From contig CM071589.1 of assembly GCA_036429605.1 (NCBI GenBank), forward strand, positions 6,262,001-6,326,000: a stretch of DNA of 64,000 nt, written 5' to 3'. The notes under the pieces were generated by a model. The model did no database searches and was not told the origin of the DNA. It saw only the letters and a list, made by a program, of their open reading frames with translations. The translations under genes and the position numbers were made by a program. Each line of letters starts with the position of its first letter. Positions within the stretch are counted from its first letter, which is position 1. Shown in pieces: positions 45,358 through 58,389 of this stretch. This DNA comes from Cladobotryum mycophilum. Its lineage: Eukaryota; Ascomycota; Sordariomycetes; Hypocreales; Hypocreaceae.

Positions 45358-48016
45358 ATGGAGCACGATGGACTGCTGTCCCCCTCGGAGGAGGCCAAAT
45401 TCCTTCAACTCTCCTATGAAGAGCGACTAGAGCACCTCAAGCCCGTCATCATCGAATTGTACATGGGCAATCATGGCCCAGAAGGCAAGCGATTGCCCAT
45501 GCGCCAGGTTGTCGAGGCTATGCGAGTCCATTACTCTTTCCAACTATCGTTAGTACCCATAGCCTTTGCAGCATAGATTCCCTGTCAATCAATCCGATTC
45601 TCTAACTGACGGCGGCAATGATACAGACAAAATCAGTTGGAATATACTCTCCGGAAATGGGAGGTCCGCCGACGAATCCTCAGTAGCGAGAAGGACGCCA
45701 TTACAACTGCACTCGGCAAGAGGACTCGTGCTGGGGCAAGTACCTCCACCGTCGGCCTTCAACAAGGAAAGAAAGTAGACAAGAAGCAACTCAAAAGATA
45801 CCTAGATGACCAAATTCGCCACCACGAGGTCGATGTGATGACACCAGGCATGCAAGTCATTCCTCTCAGCGGATATTTTCGGGATAAATGAACTAATATC
45901 AACCAGCTTTTCTACTTGGAACCTTCCTTATGCTGCTTTGCTTGCCTCTGTGGGTGGGCAGCCCAACCAGCCGTCGCCATTCGGTCTCCAAGGTATCACT
46001 CCGCCATATATCACAATCAAAAGTCCGGCGGAGGTAAGTCCTGGTCACCAAGAAGAAGGGCCATCACCTCCAACACAGTTGGTCCGTCAGAAGGCCATCC
46101 AAGATTGGTCGAATTTATTTCTGCAGGGACGTCATAAACAGTTACTTGAAACATGTGGGAGAGAAGATCGCATGTAAGTGTAGCTGAAGACATCACATTC
46201 TACAGGTTATTGATATTATTGACTAATCAATTATAGTATTTTGTCCAATTACTTGCACGAATTTTGGGTCCATAGCTTTGTCACAGCAAAGTATTGGGGC
46301 CGAGGTCCGCAGGCATGGACAAGAGAAATGATATCTGCTCTCACATTAAATGACTTGGATACTCCCAACATGACTTCGCCTTCGTCATTAAATATTTTAG
46401 TTGCATCATCTCCTCATTCGCTTCGCGATGTGCCACCACCAACGAAACTCTGCCAATGGGCAATTCATGTAGCCCACAGAAACTATGAAGAAATCCCGGA
46501 AATGCAACAGCAAACGCCAAATATTTTTGACATTCAAGATCCATTGTCCTGGCAACGGTGGTCAGGCGATGAACTTCATCGCAGTTCATTTGTCGAATCG
46601 ATGACACAGTCGATCACTTCGAGCAACTTCACGGCGATCTCCCCGCACGAGTTGCCAGTTTCGACTGACCTAATCATGAATTCCGTGCAAAAGGACGCTG
46701 GTTCACTGCTTGTGGATGCCTGGAAATTTGCGATAATGGCAGGGAACACGGAACTCTTGGAATCACTGTACTTGAAAGGTCGGCATCAGCCACCAAATGG
46801 ACTCCAAGAAATTTACCCATTTCATCTTGCGGCAAGCTTCATCGATGGCGGCAACACGTGCTGCAATATGATTGAGATGCTTTGTAGCACTCTTAATGGA
46901 GACTTCCGAATCGCTAAAAACAACATTGACAATCTGGGACACACCGTATTGGACACCATCATTATCTCCATTCTACGCTCCCACACCACCATTGCCCCAG
47001 ATCGTGTCAGCAGCGGCTTCCATGACGCTACGAGATATCCTGGGGAAGAAAAGGATATATGTGGAAGATGGGATGCAGACTCTCCAGAGATTTGCCGGCT
47101 TTTCCAACGCGGCGCTTGTCGAGTCCCTCATGACTGGAAACATCCCTTTTGCCATAGTTCCGTCCAGGCTGCGTGTCACAGTGCGATCGCCATCTACAGC
47201 ACTATTCCATCCCCGAACATCAATGATTCAAGCGGTCTTTTTACTCAGCGATGTAGCCATTGTGGCCTGGAACTGAGGCTCATGCCCCTCCACACACTTG
47301 TCATCATGACATTCTATCTGGCGCAGTGCGGTATTCAGGGAGAGACACTCTTCGGCTCAGTAGCAATACTTGTTTGTCTGCTTCGATTAGGAGCTGACAC
47401 TTCACTCACAGCCGAAGTTTCATTAGCAGAGTTCTTAGGCCTCAGCGAAGCTGACAGGTGTAGTCATAAAGTCATGCAGGCTAGCGAATTGTTACAAGAA
47501 ATACCGGATCACATCATTGCCAGCTGGAGCTCTGAGTGCCGAACAGGATGGCATTGTATTGGCGAGATTTTCCTTTTAGCCAAGGTGAACGAGATCAGCT
47601 CAATGAGCCATGATTCTGACGACTCTGACGATTCTGACGATTATACGGCATTCTACTGTAGCATGGAGGATTATGATGACGTTGGAGTTGAGCGAAGATG
47701 GCCTTGTTCAAAGCGACAACTCGGTTTGCTTTGGGCAACGATCCAGGTTGAGCTTCTCACCTACCGAAGAGTTTCAGCCTCTGATCCCTGGATATCTCCC
47801 AATTTCTCCATGTATGAACTCCAAAAGTGGCTTTTGGGGGAGACGGAAGAGTTTCGCATCCCTTTAGTGCAAAAGAGAATGATGAAAGCACATTCCCGTT
47901 GCGGGTGGTTTGAGTGTGAGAGAGTTGGATGTCCCACTGCCGAAGAGGTTTGCCAGGATTTAAATTTCATGAACATGGATATATACAGCAGGGCTTCATT
48001 TATTCCTAGACCATAG
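45358..48016 (+). CDS. Clr5-domain protein
   Basis: Four exons: 45358-45548, 45627-45851, 45907-46173, 46237-48016. Phases agree throughout and give 820 residues. The N-terminal region (LKPVIIELYMGN, then MRQVVEAMRVHYSFQLS and LEYTLRKWEVRRRI) matches the Clr5 domain, a helical DNA-binding-like module at the start of many fungal proteins. A short linker has the conserved-looking STWNLPYAALLASVGGQPN, followed by a ~590-residue C-terminal region without a family I recognise. That region includes an acidic repeat, SDDSDDSDD, near 47622-47640. Intron 2 (45852-45906) appears to use a GC donor (GCAAGT), since no GT donor gives the right phase. Probable nuclear regulator. The upstream Met at 45325 is less likely because Met at 45358 begins the conserved acidic leader. 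Confidence 0.82.
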
Positions 48017-49713
48017 CGAGGATAGAGTCTGACGTAGTTATTAGTGGAAATGACAGAGTTTGTTCAATCAAGAAGGATTTAATTAGATCATGCTGAATAT
48101 GAGTTTGTACTTGTTTTCATTCTGGTCTGACCCCTCTCAATCACAATGCCTACTCATGTACGTACGATACAGAAGAAAAGCTTGAGCTACAACAGCTACT
48201 CTGTCATATTTATGCGTATCATGCTGCTGAAATGGTCTGAATTCTGCCAGGCAATCGCATAGATTGTATTTGGTCAACGCTTATTCAAAAGAATAAACTC
48301 AGGCCATAAAATCTTTGAGTCGGATTCCAAGTACGCATCGTGACGAAACTGAGACCCAAGCCTGCATTAGTCTCCGGAGAAATCCGATGCCTTCATTCTG
48401 CGAAAGACCCAGCCAGAGCATAACCATCTGTTCCCGCACCAATATCTTTGTGAGAAGTTTCCCCACCATCAAAGCTCCAAATTCAACAGAAATCGATTGA
48501 TAAGTAACGTGTGCCACTTCATTGTATCATCGAGAATCACCTTATATCGCTATAAGTCAACGACACCCGCAAATTACCGGATTCGGTCATTGCCCTTTCG
48601 ACGAAGCAGGGCACTTGGTACGATCAGAAACCAGCCATGGAAGAGAGGACTTTGTAAGTTCCGGGAATATATAAATATATTCTCACAATTTTATTACCAC
48701 CTCTCTTTATCGCGGCTAGGTTGTTGTCCTGCAACTATTAGCCATGTAAACCTCCACCATATGTTCTTCTGGGGAGCTTAGCACAAGTCGCATTTTTGTG
48801 TCAATTAGCCGCCACTATTTCCATATCGTTGACTTGAATTCTAAACCCCTCCTGTAAGGACGGCAAGACTGCCTCGGTATTGGCTCCGGTTTGGGAGATT
48901 TTAAATTGCAATTACAGACACTGTTCTTTGCCTAGATACAATTCCGGATATCTCGAAACAAGTCATGTGGTCATTTCTTGTCCTTCTTTCTGTTCGGCGC
49001 TGGCGAAGACGCGGTCCATCAGCTCTTCAACTCAACACAGTGACCAAGCGATTCGTCGCCTATTCACTTTGCCGCCCGACATTATTTCTTGTCTGTCAAA
49101 TCCGGAATATGCACAAATTAGGATTCATGCAATTAAAGAAAGAACATCAACCCTCTTATCGTCTAGAGAATGTGGTTCCTCCGTACATAGCACGATATCC
49201 CCTCCTTAACAGCCTTTTTTTGGCGTTGCACTTCTTGCTCTCATCATTTGTAGCCTTGCATCCATCCTCTCCCCCAAATAACGAGGCCGATAGGTGCCCC
49301 AGAGAAAAGCTTGAGAAGCAGTCGATCAGTAATTAGAACTATGTCATATGACCTTGGTTGCTATTCCTGGCCTCAAATTTACTGTTGAGTGTACTATTCA
49401 TCGTGCAAAGCTAGGTCACTCTACGGGCTCGCCAGTTTCTCATCATAATTACCATTGAGGAATAGAATGATCTTGGAATCTTTCATTCACTGGGACGGAC
49501 ACACTAACTCACGAAGCTGCCACCCCCAACTAGTTTGGTGCCAGGATACTCCCACTAGCGACCATGCGTACCACCTGCTACTTTTCCTATGGCGCTGTTC
49601 TTGGAATCCAGACATATTTCTGTCAAGTGTATACTTACCGGCTAACCAGTTTGAGAGATTATAACTTCTTGTATGGGATTGGACATGGAATGCGCCTAAA
49701 CGAAATTTCTCTG

Positions 49714-49738
49714 ATATATATACATATATATATATATA
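49714..49738. repeat. TA microsatellite
   Basis: A nearly pure (TA)n run with a single C interruption. Confidence 0.8.
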
Positions 49739-50488
49739 CCATTGGTTATGGCCAAAGTATTGAGTTTCTAACTACAAAGACGGCTGCTGAGATGGACCAA
49801 GTCTGTCCTAAACTTTGCATACCAGTCATGCAAGACCTAGTAAGACATACATCGATGCTATTCCATAAAGGCCAAAGCCCAGTAATTGATCGAAGTAGCA
49901 TCACCTGAGCTGACACCATGTTTCGGTAGGTAAGATGTAAGTCTAGAGCAACCCGTTGTTTGCACAGACCGAACCAGCAGACACAAATCTTTGCGGAAGA
50001 TCTGAAATCTTAAAGCTGCCAGTATAACAACACGGAAATGTCGAGTATCATCTTTGAAGGAATGAATAATGAAGATATATTAATAGGTGGTTCTCAATTT
50101 TTATTTTCGTTGTGTAAATCAGGGAATTCTTTACTAGTTGTTGCACCATGTGCATCGAGCAATGAAACTAGGCCGGCCTAGATGATAAAACAAGCAAAAC
50201 TGATGTCTGAGTCTGTCCTCTCTATAGGCGCTAACGAGGCATATCGTACCTACATACAAACCTACCGTGAGATAGTAATTGCTTGCCATGTAAGTAGCTA
50301 GCAAGATAACTATGATATAAGGGGAATAGTGTTATGCTATCGGGACTTGATCAAGCTTAAGTTATGTCCTTAATTAGACGGAATTGTTTGATCTACCTTA
50401 ATTAAATATGTCTTGACACTTTTAGAGCGCAGTGTGAGATTAGATGACTTACGTCATATGACCGTAGTTCATAGATGTGCTTCCCAGC

Positions 50489-50495
50489 TATATAA
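50489..50495 (+). promoter_or_regulatory. Probable TATA box of the small secreted peptide gene
   Basis: TATATAA lies about 100 bases before the ATG at 50590, followed by a pyrimidine-rich leader (CCACCCC, TACCCCTTCC). Spacing is typical for a strongly expressed fungal gene. Confidence 0.55.
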
Positions 50496-50589
50496 GGTGG
50501 ACTTCTCTTATTCCACCCCAAGTTTAAAGTTTCCATCTTTACCCCTTCCACACATTGAGTAATAATATTTTACTTCCTTCTACTTCATC

Positions 50590-51020
50590 ATGAAGGTGTT
50601 TACATTTGTCTCGTGCATCGCCTTGCTGGGTAAGTGTTTTCCCCGAGCTTCTTCTCTCAAGAGAAGAGTGCTAACTCTCGTGGTTATTAGCGGTCTCAAA
50701 TGCGCAAGAGCAACATCGTGCTGCGCTTACAGGTATAGTACAATGATCCTGCATAAAGATGATAATGCTAATAAGACGTGAAAAGAGGTGGTTGAGCATG
50801 ACCTGGCACATCCATTTTCTGAGGCCAATGCCCTCTCAAGCTTTACGGCTGCATGTGAGTGTAATCCCCAGCAAGAGCTCTTCCTATTAAAACGTATGTT
50901 GTGGAGGTCTAATCTGGAGAGATAGACTGCTATGTGTGCGCATCTCCTTGCAGTGCGTACTACTGTTGTGATGGCAGACAATGCACCTACTATAATGGCA
51001 ACTGTTACTGTGTTGGATAG
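50590..51020 (+). CDS. Small secreted cysteine-rich peptide, CS-alpha-beta-like pattern
   Basis: Four short exons: 50590-50629, 50691-50732, 50786-50854, 50926-51020. All introns are GT-AG and the phases agree, giving 81 residues. Exon 1 and the start of exon 2 code for a signal peptide ending in SNAQ. The rest of exon 2 and exon 3 code for an acidic propeptide-like spacer (EVVEHDLAHPFSEAN). Exon 4 codes for a mature peptide of about 31 residues with eight cysteines: CYVCASPC, YYCC, then GNCYC. The C-x3-C and final C-x-C spacing is what the CS-alpha-beta fold (defensin-like peptides) needs. Homology is not demonstrated, so it may be another effector type. Secretion is well supported. Confidence 0.72.
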
Positions 51021-54000
51021 TACGACAGTAAGAGATTGTTAGTAAGGTCCACAATGTAGTGTATAACTTCTCTCGTAGGTAGTCTCTTCGCATTCCAAAT
51101 ATGCACGTCTTTCTTGGGCGACGATGGGGAGGAACAAAAATATAAGGCGGGAGTGTGAATCCAATAAACCAACGATGCCCTAAACCTTCCTCCAACGCCT
51201 ATCTCCAATAATTCAAGATTCAAATTGTAGAAAGAACGCGCAAAGTATGAGCCCAACACAAGGGACCCAATTGTTTGCGTGTGCGAAATTCAGAGACATC
51301 TATCTTTCCTGGAAAGCAACGACATGAGATTATCATCTCGCACAATCTCTTCTAAAATAGGTTCCATATTCCTTAGACCACAAGCATTGCGACCAACTAC
51401 CCATAGAGGGGACTGTAGAAGTATAGAGCGGATGCGGGGTAGGATGTAGGGAGCTTGAATGTCATTTCTCATCCAGACATTATGCGTTTATTAGATACTC
51501 ACGGTATGCTCAAATAAATAATGAAACTCGACCACTCAGTACACAACAAGTATCGTGGCGCCTCAGTATATTGGCCCGTTGGGTGGTCATTTTAGTGGTG
51601 GTGGGTGCATAACTCCGCTCGACCATGTATGAGGTCCGCAACGGAGGATCATCTACATCTCCGCCACTGTGCAGGGCGGTTAGAAATCATTATTATTCAC
51701 GATATAGAAGCAGTCGCTCAGAAAACACCTGAATAAGTAAACGATGCGGTATTGTATGCAGGCCGATGTAGCTTCACGCAACTCTTTGGTGGGTATGCTT
51801 TATTGCATAATACATGCCTTGGAATGCGGTGTTGAGACTGCTTGGTGCCTGACATCATTTGTAGCAGATTTCCAAGTACCTTGCGAGTAGTCCTAAATCT
51901 ACGCCTCTATACAAGATAAATACGACAATTTCGTTGAGTGCACCCATCCGGGGGCTACACGTTTTGCGCTTCAACTGCCAGCTTGTGTCATACCCCGCTA
52001 ACCTGGCCGAAGGACGCTCAGAGTCCTACACAGAGCCGTACCTAGGTACTTCAAGACGGATTTCATCAAGAGCTTGTCGCGAACCGTTCCGGAAGGGGTG
52101 GGAATACTTTTACGGGAATAGAAAAACTCTCCCTACTACTGAAGATGCTCAGCGGGCGATGAAGTCGAGCCCACTTGGACCCGATCCTGATGTTCGCGTT
52201 GCGGACGGGGCATGTCATTTAGCGATACTACTACAGACCGGGAGATGATGATCGTGAACTCGGCAGATTGAACCATCTCAAACAAAACCACACGTTCTAT
52301 CACACAATTGGCTAGTGATAATGTACATACAGTCGATAGAGTAGAAGTGACTTTGATCAGCACGTTGACCGTTAAAATATCACTCAACCGCAATAGCCAT
52401 ATTCCCTTGGTGGATTCTTTTTGTACGACTCTTGGACTAGGACAAGATACGCCATCACGCTGCTTTTCAGGGCTTCTCGTGCACACCGGTCCCACTAAAA
52501 AAAGGCATAAATAAGCGGTACTCTGCACTAAGGTCTATGTCCCATCATTTATCAGAGGGCAAAAACGAGGTCAGCACCAAAAGTGTCTTTGATGCAAGTC
52601 CAGCGCCCTCAAGCTTGGGATACAAGTCCAGGTTGAGAAGAGGCTTAAAAGTCAGTGCCGATTCTTATATAAATTAAAGGGAACGGCATTTTCCGAAACC
52701 ATGGAGAAGGCCATTGAGACATGGAATCGAAAACACAATTCGGCGCATACCAATGCTCTGGACGCCGTCAGAGAGACCTGGAAAGATCACCTCGATACAC
52801 AAGCGGATCAGATACACATGCGATTACGCGAATTGAAGAAGAAGCTAGGGAAAAAGAAGGAATTCATCGCGCAAGGGAGAGATTAAAACGAGATTTGAGA
52901 GACAGATGGAGGATAAGAGAAAAAGTATGAAGGCGTAGAAAGGCAGCATCACCCGCAAGACGGTAGAGCAAACGGTAGGCAAGTCTACAAGCTGGGATAG
53001 AAAAACCGCGAACGTATCAATGAACGGGAATAGCTGGGGATGCACAAAAAAATAAAGGTAACACGACGAGTGCAGGACTTTAGTCCCCTCTTGTATGCAG
53101 TAATTCGATATTAATGTTAGACCGTAAGGGATGATGGTGTCTCATCGATCACCATCCCCAGTTAGCTTACCCTTGAGATGTCACACTATTCCCAGCCGCA
53201 AACATTTGTGCTTAAAGAGAGGCATCACCCAGCCGTAGAATAAGGGGGCATAAAGCATTTTACACAGTTACCTACTTCCTACTTGTCATAGGCATTCCGC
53301 AATGTTGCAAGCATCTTCAGAAAACCTAAGCTGGAAAGTTCCATGGATGCGTTTCGGGACGAGCCGTCCTAGCGGCACGGCCCCGGTACCCACAGCCGGA
53401 GGAGCTACGGTTTCTTCTTAAGCGACCGGTCTGGATTAATTGAGCTGTTTCGACTATGGACTCATTATCAGTGTTGACCAGATGATCCCGCGAGGTCGAT
53501 TGAGATAGAATTAAGGCAAGTATTGGCGTGGTTTGAGTATCGCCACCTGTCCCTGAGCGGTTTACGAGCCGACTCCTCAACCTAAGGCATCATATAAGCT
53601 TCACAGCAGGATTATCTTGATTTAAAAACTCTTCCTCGCCTGATAATTGGCTTTATGTAACTTTGTGAGATTTTCTGCTTCTAAACCAAAGTGTGAATGT
53701 CTCCTTTTCGTCTGTAAGCCAACAAATAAATGTCTGGTGTAGCTAATAATCCAGGCGAAATGCGTGTGATCTACTCTGGCTTGAGAAATAAGAAGATGAA
53801 ACGTCATTAAAACAGATGTCAAGTAAATTGATGTTTATTCAGATTGATTATGGTATCAGGATGAATCCATGATGAATAATTTCGGGCTTGTAAATGAATC
53901 AATGTGTCGAATTCAGCTGATTCCAAACTCACAGAGGTCTCGGGTAAGCTATTCGTCTTTGCCCCAACGTTCAATGTGGAAGACACGCCGTGCTTATATG

Positions 54001-54389
54001 TAGATTAAATATAGAATCTGGTTGTCCGAGGTTCTAGACGGGCCCCCCGCATTTTGGCTGTTGGGGTTCGCCCCAGGACTCACCTTTGTTGGTGAGGCTG
54101 AACCTGTTATGCCTAACTTAGCCCCTCGTAATCTCCACGATACCACACATATCAGGGACTTGGCGTCAAAAGTTCCACATTCTTATCCAAATGCATGTCA
54201 CTTAGCTTCTACTTCACTGCGCTAAAGACGTAATGCGACCAAGTTCCGGCGTAGAGTCATGTGCTCTTCTGATTTAAAAGTTTCGATTTCCTCCCAGCGG
54301 TTGGGAGACATCTTGAAACGTCAATCGCAATTGACTTGGGCGTTAATAGACGTCTTGGAAGCTCTACTGGCATCTCGCCGCTGACCATA
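51021..54389. other. 3.4 kb with no confidently recognised gene
   Basis: A short coiled-coil frame at 52701-52886 is listed separately. Other frames (for example 51934-52248 plus) show no domain or signal peptide. No RNA gene seen. Confidence 0.4.
52701..52928 (+). pseudogene. Coiled-coil fragment, apparently frameshifted
   Basis: The frame from 52701 begins MEKAIETWNRKHNSAHTN and stops at 52886. From about 52815 the neighbouring frame gives a better-looking continuation (TRIEEEAREKEG, then RARERLKRDLRDRWR) to a stop near 52928. Both parts are charged and helical, as in a coiled coil. This suggests a small or partial gene with a shifted frame. Family unknown. Confidence 0.35.
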
Positions 54390-56741
54390 ATGCATTTCTT
54401 TTCTGTACCATCTTTGCTGCCGCTTCTCGTTCTGAGCTCCTTCGGAAGTCGGCTTGTCTTTGCAGTGAGCGACAGTCCGGTGTTGGGAGAACATGAGCTT
54501 GTCCAACGATCGCTTGAGACGCGCGAGTGGGCTATCCAGACTCGGGGTCTGCTAGATGACTTTTCTACCTGCAATGGTTGCCAGGTGAGTTTTATCACCC
54601 ATTAGGTTGCCTCTCGGCGACAAGAAATTGAAGCTCATAATATACAGAATATCATCAGTGTGCTGAAAGGCCTGGTGCAAAATGGCGACAGCGCCTTGAT
54701 CAGTCTTGGTAAACAGCTCTGCACATCCGGCACTGTGAGTACACCACGAAATCTCCCATGATTACGGTTACTAAGGCTATTTAGTCATTTGACGAAGAGT
54801 TCTGCGATGGCGTCCTGCAGCGTGAGGGGCCAATTATCGCAGATATTGTTCGAACAATGGACATAAATTCGACAAGCTCGATCCAGTTCTGCATCGCCTT
54901 TTTTGGCGTGTGTGAGCGCCCTGCAGTGGCTCAGTGGTCGATTCCTTTCCCCACAAAGAAGCCATGTAACAGCAAGCGACCTGAACCAAGCGGCAAAGAT
55001 CCATTAAAAATCGTGCATTACTCTGATATACATATTGATCCGCTCTACGTGACGGGGTCGAGCACTCAGTGCAAAAAGCCCACATGCTGCAGGTATGTCT
55101 AGCCCCGCTGGCGTTGACATTTGTTGTGATGCTTACTTTGCAGACCATATACTGAAGACGATGAACCTGGAAAGACAAAGTTCCCTGCCGGGCCCAATGG
55201 AGACCACGGCTGTGATGTGCCCATTTCTCTAGAGGATAGCATGTACAAGGCCATCAAGGAAATGTTCCCTGACCAAGCCTTTACAATTTTCACTGGTGAC
55301 ATTGTTGATCACAGCATTTTCAATACGAGCAAGACGTATAACTTGGGAGAGAGTAAGTAAATCCCTTCTGTTAAGCTATAGTACTGAGAGGTAACCTTTT
55401 TCTAGTTGAACATGCGTATGGAAAAATGAGCGACAACTTTAAGCTTGTTTATGGAACAGCTGGCAATCACGAATCAGACCCAGCAAACATCTTTAAACCA
55501 AAATCACTTAGAAACGATACGCAGTGGGTGTATGACGCCCTATCGAATGAGTGGTCAAATTGGATCGGCGTCAAAGCAACTGGCGACGTCAAGAGCATCG
55601 GTGCGTATTCAACCAAGTACCCCAAAGGGAACCTTCGAGTCATCTCTCTCAACACCAACATGTATTATCGATTCAACTTTGTCCTCTACCAGAAGACCAT
55701 GGAACAGGACCCGGACGGACAGATCGATTGGCTTGTCAAGGAACTGGATGCGGCTGAGAAGGCTGGAGAAAATGTTTACATCATTGGGCATATGCCGTTT
55801 GGCGAGATTGATGCGCTCACCGACCAATCCAACTACCTCGACCAGGTCGTCAAGCGGTATTCTTCCACGATCAGGGCAATGTTCTTCGGCCATACACATG
55901 TCGATCACTTCGAAATCAGCTACTCCGATTACTCTAATCGGGCTGAGTCCAACGCTCTGGCCATCTCTTACATCTGTCCATCCTTAACACCCACATCTGG
56001 AATGCCTTCATTTAGGGTCTACGATGTGGACCCGGATACCTTTGCGGTACTCGACGCGACGACATATATGGCCGACATGAACGATAGCAATTTTCAGAAG
56101 ACTGGCCCCGTGTGGAAGAAATACTACTCAGCCAAGGAAGCATACGGCTCCGCGCTATCACCCCCGTGACTGATCCCAAGGCCGAACTAACGCCCGCTTT
56201 CTGGCACAAAGTAACAGACGCATTTGGGAGGAACGAGACTCTCTTCGATGATTACATGGCACGCAAGAGTCGAGGTTGGATGGCTGATAAGAAGTGTCGG
56301 GATACTTGCCAGAAGGACGAGATCTGCCAACTTCGTGCCGGCAGAAGCCAGGATAATTGTTTCGTCCCCACCCCAGGTGTTCATTTCTCAAAGAGAGACG
56401 AGGTGCACAATCACGGAGAGCATGATGACTGCGGCGTCTCAGTCCCAAGGGAGATATTCCATGCCCTGGCCGCAAGACAGGATTTACTCGAGCTTTTGCA
56501 AGATCGCTTCTTAGCAGAGGGGGCAAAGGTGCCACCCTATAAGCGGGCCGAATCAGTGCAATCGACGGCATCAACTTCCCAAACGACAGCTGAGCCCACG
56601 GAGACGGAGGAATGTGTTGCTACAACAATCACTCCCACTGGTACAGCTGCCTCTGTCAAACCAACAAGCACGGGCGGTGCTTCTGGTGCGGGGTCTGTTG
56701 GCGTCTTGGGCATGCTTGCTCTTGGACTTTTAGCGCTTTAA
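54390..56741 (+). CDS. Acid sphingomyelinase-like phosphodiesterase, GPI-anchored, frameshifted near the 3' end
   Basis: Five exons: 54390-54584, 54648-54734, 54785-55092, 55144-55352, 55406-56741. A signal peptide is followed by a saposin-B domain (STCNGCQ, LGKQLC, FDEEFCDG), then a metallophosphatase domain with HYSDIHIDPLY, FTGDIVDH, GTAGNHE, GHMPFG and GHTHVDHFE, all metal-ligand motifs of the sphingomyelin phosphodiesterase family. The tail is Ser/Thr-rich with a hydrophobic end (VLGMLALGLLAL), as in GPI anchoring. The long frame stops at 56167-56169, but the family sequence continues in another frame (VTDPKAELTPAFWHKVTDAF onward) to 56741. A run of five C at 56161-56165 is one base short. 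Expected to act at the cell surface, hydrolysing sphingomyelin-type lipids. Confidence 0.88.
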
Positions 56742-57410
56742 TATTGCTTAGTTGGGGATCACGAGTTAATCACTTTATATGTTTACTTTGATATCGGAAG
56801 ATACAACGAATAGAAAGAAATAGTAAACTCAATGTAATTTCCCTACATGTGTCTATGTAGCCGCCTCGTAGCAGTGTTTATCCACCTGCTCATCTCTGCA
56901 TCTTTCCCCCTGACAATGGGAGCTATTCACCCTAATGCACCCAACTCCAAGTAACACGATCGAGGGGTGCAACGTAGCAACAGGTGTCTTACAGGAAAAC
57001 GCTTTGGTATGGGCTAGGTTACCACACCCGTCATCCAGAGTCATTCAATCTCACCGACTTGAGTTGTGATAGCTTCGTAGGAGTCTCTGAAGCATTAATG
57101 TAGTGCTTTTTGTGTATTAAGAACCAAGACCCTATAACACGCTGACACTGTAGTGGAGAATACGAAGTGATCGTCATTGGGCCAAGACAGCCAAGCCGGC
57201 AGGATACGAGGGATCAAGGGGTTTGGCTTCCGGCAGCTCGGCAGATGAACTTTGTATGAACTACTGAAAGGTATAAAGGTTCTGTCAAGTCGCTTCAAAC
57301 GTTCCAAATTCTATTCCTTACTCAGCTCATTCCTTCATTTACCAAGAGACTTCTCTCAGCACATCTCAGCATCACCCATCAGATCATTACCTCACTCTAC
57401 CATTCCCAAA
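56742..57410. other. Intergenic, promoter of the DUF7907-type gene
   Basis: No gene recognised. A pyrimidine-rich leader (CTCACTCTACCATTCCC) precedes the ATG at 57411. Confidence 0.5.
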
Positions 57411-58097
57411 ATGCTCTTCCAAACCGTCGCTCTTGGCCTCATCAACCTGGCCACTGCCTCCCCCGCAAAGGCTCCAAAATCTGTTCCATCCACCTCATCC
57501 AATGGATTCAACCTTCTCGTCAACGTGACCGATGCCGCTCTCGACTTTAACCCACCGGTCCACAACACCTACATCAACAGCATTCACGTTGGCGGCGGTC
57601 TCAACCTCGTTGGAGCGGGCGACAAGAGCTATGCCCGCATCTTCTACAACAACGGCACGGCCGAAGAGTATCGTTTTAACACTGCAACTCTAGTCTCTGA
57701 TGGTGGTATACCCTCGTATCCCTTTGGCCTCTCATTCCAGAAGGACCAGGATTCCACAAGTGTCTCTACCGGACGCCTTGATATGGGCGCAGGGCAAAAG
57801 GGCATTTCGGTTTCGCATTTCCCCGCACCTTTCAGCGTTGTTTATCCTGGAAATTTCGCCATATGTAACGAGTATGTCGAGTACTACCGTCGCAACATGA
57901 ACGTCTTGAAGAAGGCCGACCCCATCATCGGACACGACGGCTTGCCCATATCGACCATTCCCAAAGGCTGTGTCCCTGTCACCCTGATCCCGGAGTGCAC
58001 CAAGCTCAACGACTTGCCTGCCGGTTCAATCTCCAGCCACGAGCACGCTCTGCTGGTTAACTGCTACAACGATGCCAAGTCCCTCCAGCGGAACTAG
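57411..58097 (+). CDS. Secreted protein of the DUF7907 type
   Basis: Single exon, 228 residues. I start it at the Met at 57411 because it begins a short signal peptide (LFQTVALGLINLATASP). The upstream in-frame Met at 57252 would place about 53 hydrophilic residues before it. The body (FNLLVNVTDAALDFNPPV, INSIHVGGGLNLVG, RIFYNNGTAEEYRFN, GIPSYPFGLSFQ) fits the DUF7907 family of secreted ascomycete proteins. Two NGT/NVT glycosylation sites are visible. The molecular function of the family is unknown. Composition and codon use look like a well-expressed gene. Confidence 0.82.
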   Translation: MLFQTVALGLINLATASPAKAPKSVPSTSSNGFNLLVNVTDAALDFNPPVHNTYINSIHVGGGLNLVGAGDKSYARIFYNNGTAEEYRFNTATLVSDGGIPSYPFGLSFQKDQDSTSVSTGRLDMGAGQKGISVSHFPAPFSVVYPGNFAICNEYVEYYRRNMNVLKKADPIIGHDGLPISTIPKGCVPVTLIPECTKLNDLPAGSISSHEHALLVNCYNDAKSLQRN

Positions 58098-58389
58098 TGG
58101 GTAGTTATAGAGGAGCGAAGTTGTCTCATGCAAGGATTGTGTATCGTAATGGGAAAGATTGGTTGCTTGATCTGATCACAGTGTGAAGGAGGCGGTGGGG
58201 TTTGTCATTAATTTCTTTTCTTGGAAATGTCACTTGTATCAACTGATAGATTTTTCAAATAATAGATAGTACGCAGTTCAATATTAGAGAGTACTAAATT
58301 TTCGGGCATTCATCGCCGGGCTTGCTGCTCATACATTGTAGAGAAAGAAGAGGACCAAGACAGCTCATCCTCCCCAACAGGCATCCGTC

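Larger units (their letters stand above)
48017..50589. other. 2.6 kb with no gene recognised
   Basis: Only short frames without domains. Contains a TA microsatellite at 49714-49738 and the promoter of the next gene. Confidence 0.5.

Noticed and set aside
56112..56741. C-terminal sphingomyelinase frame as its own gene
   Set aside because: It begins inside the preceding reading frame and continues the same protein family after a one-base shift.
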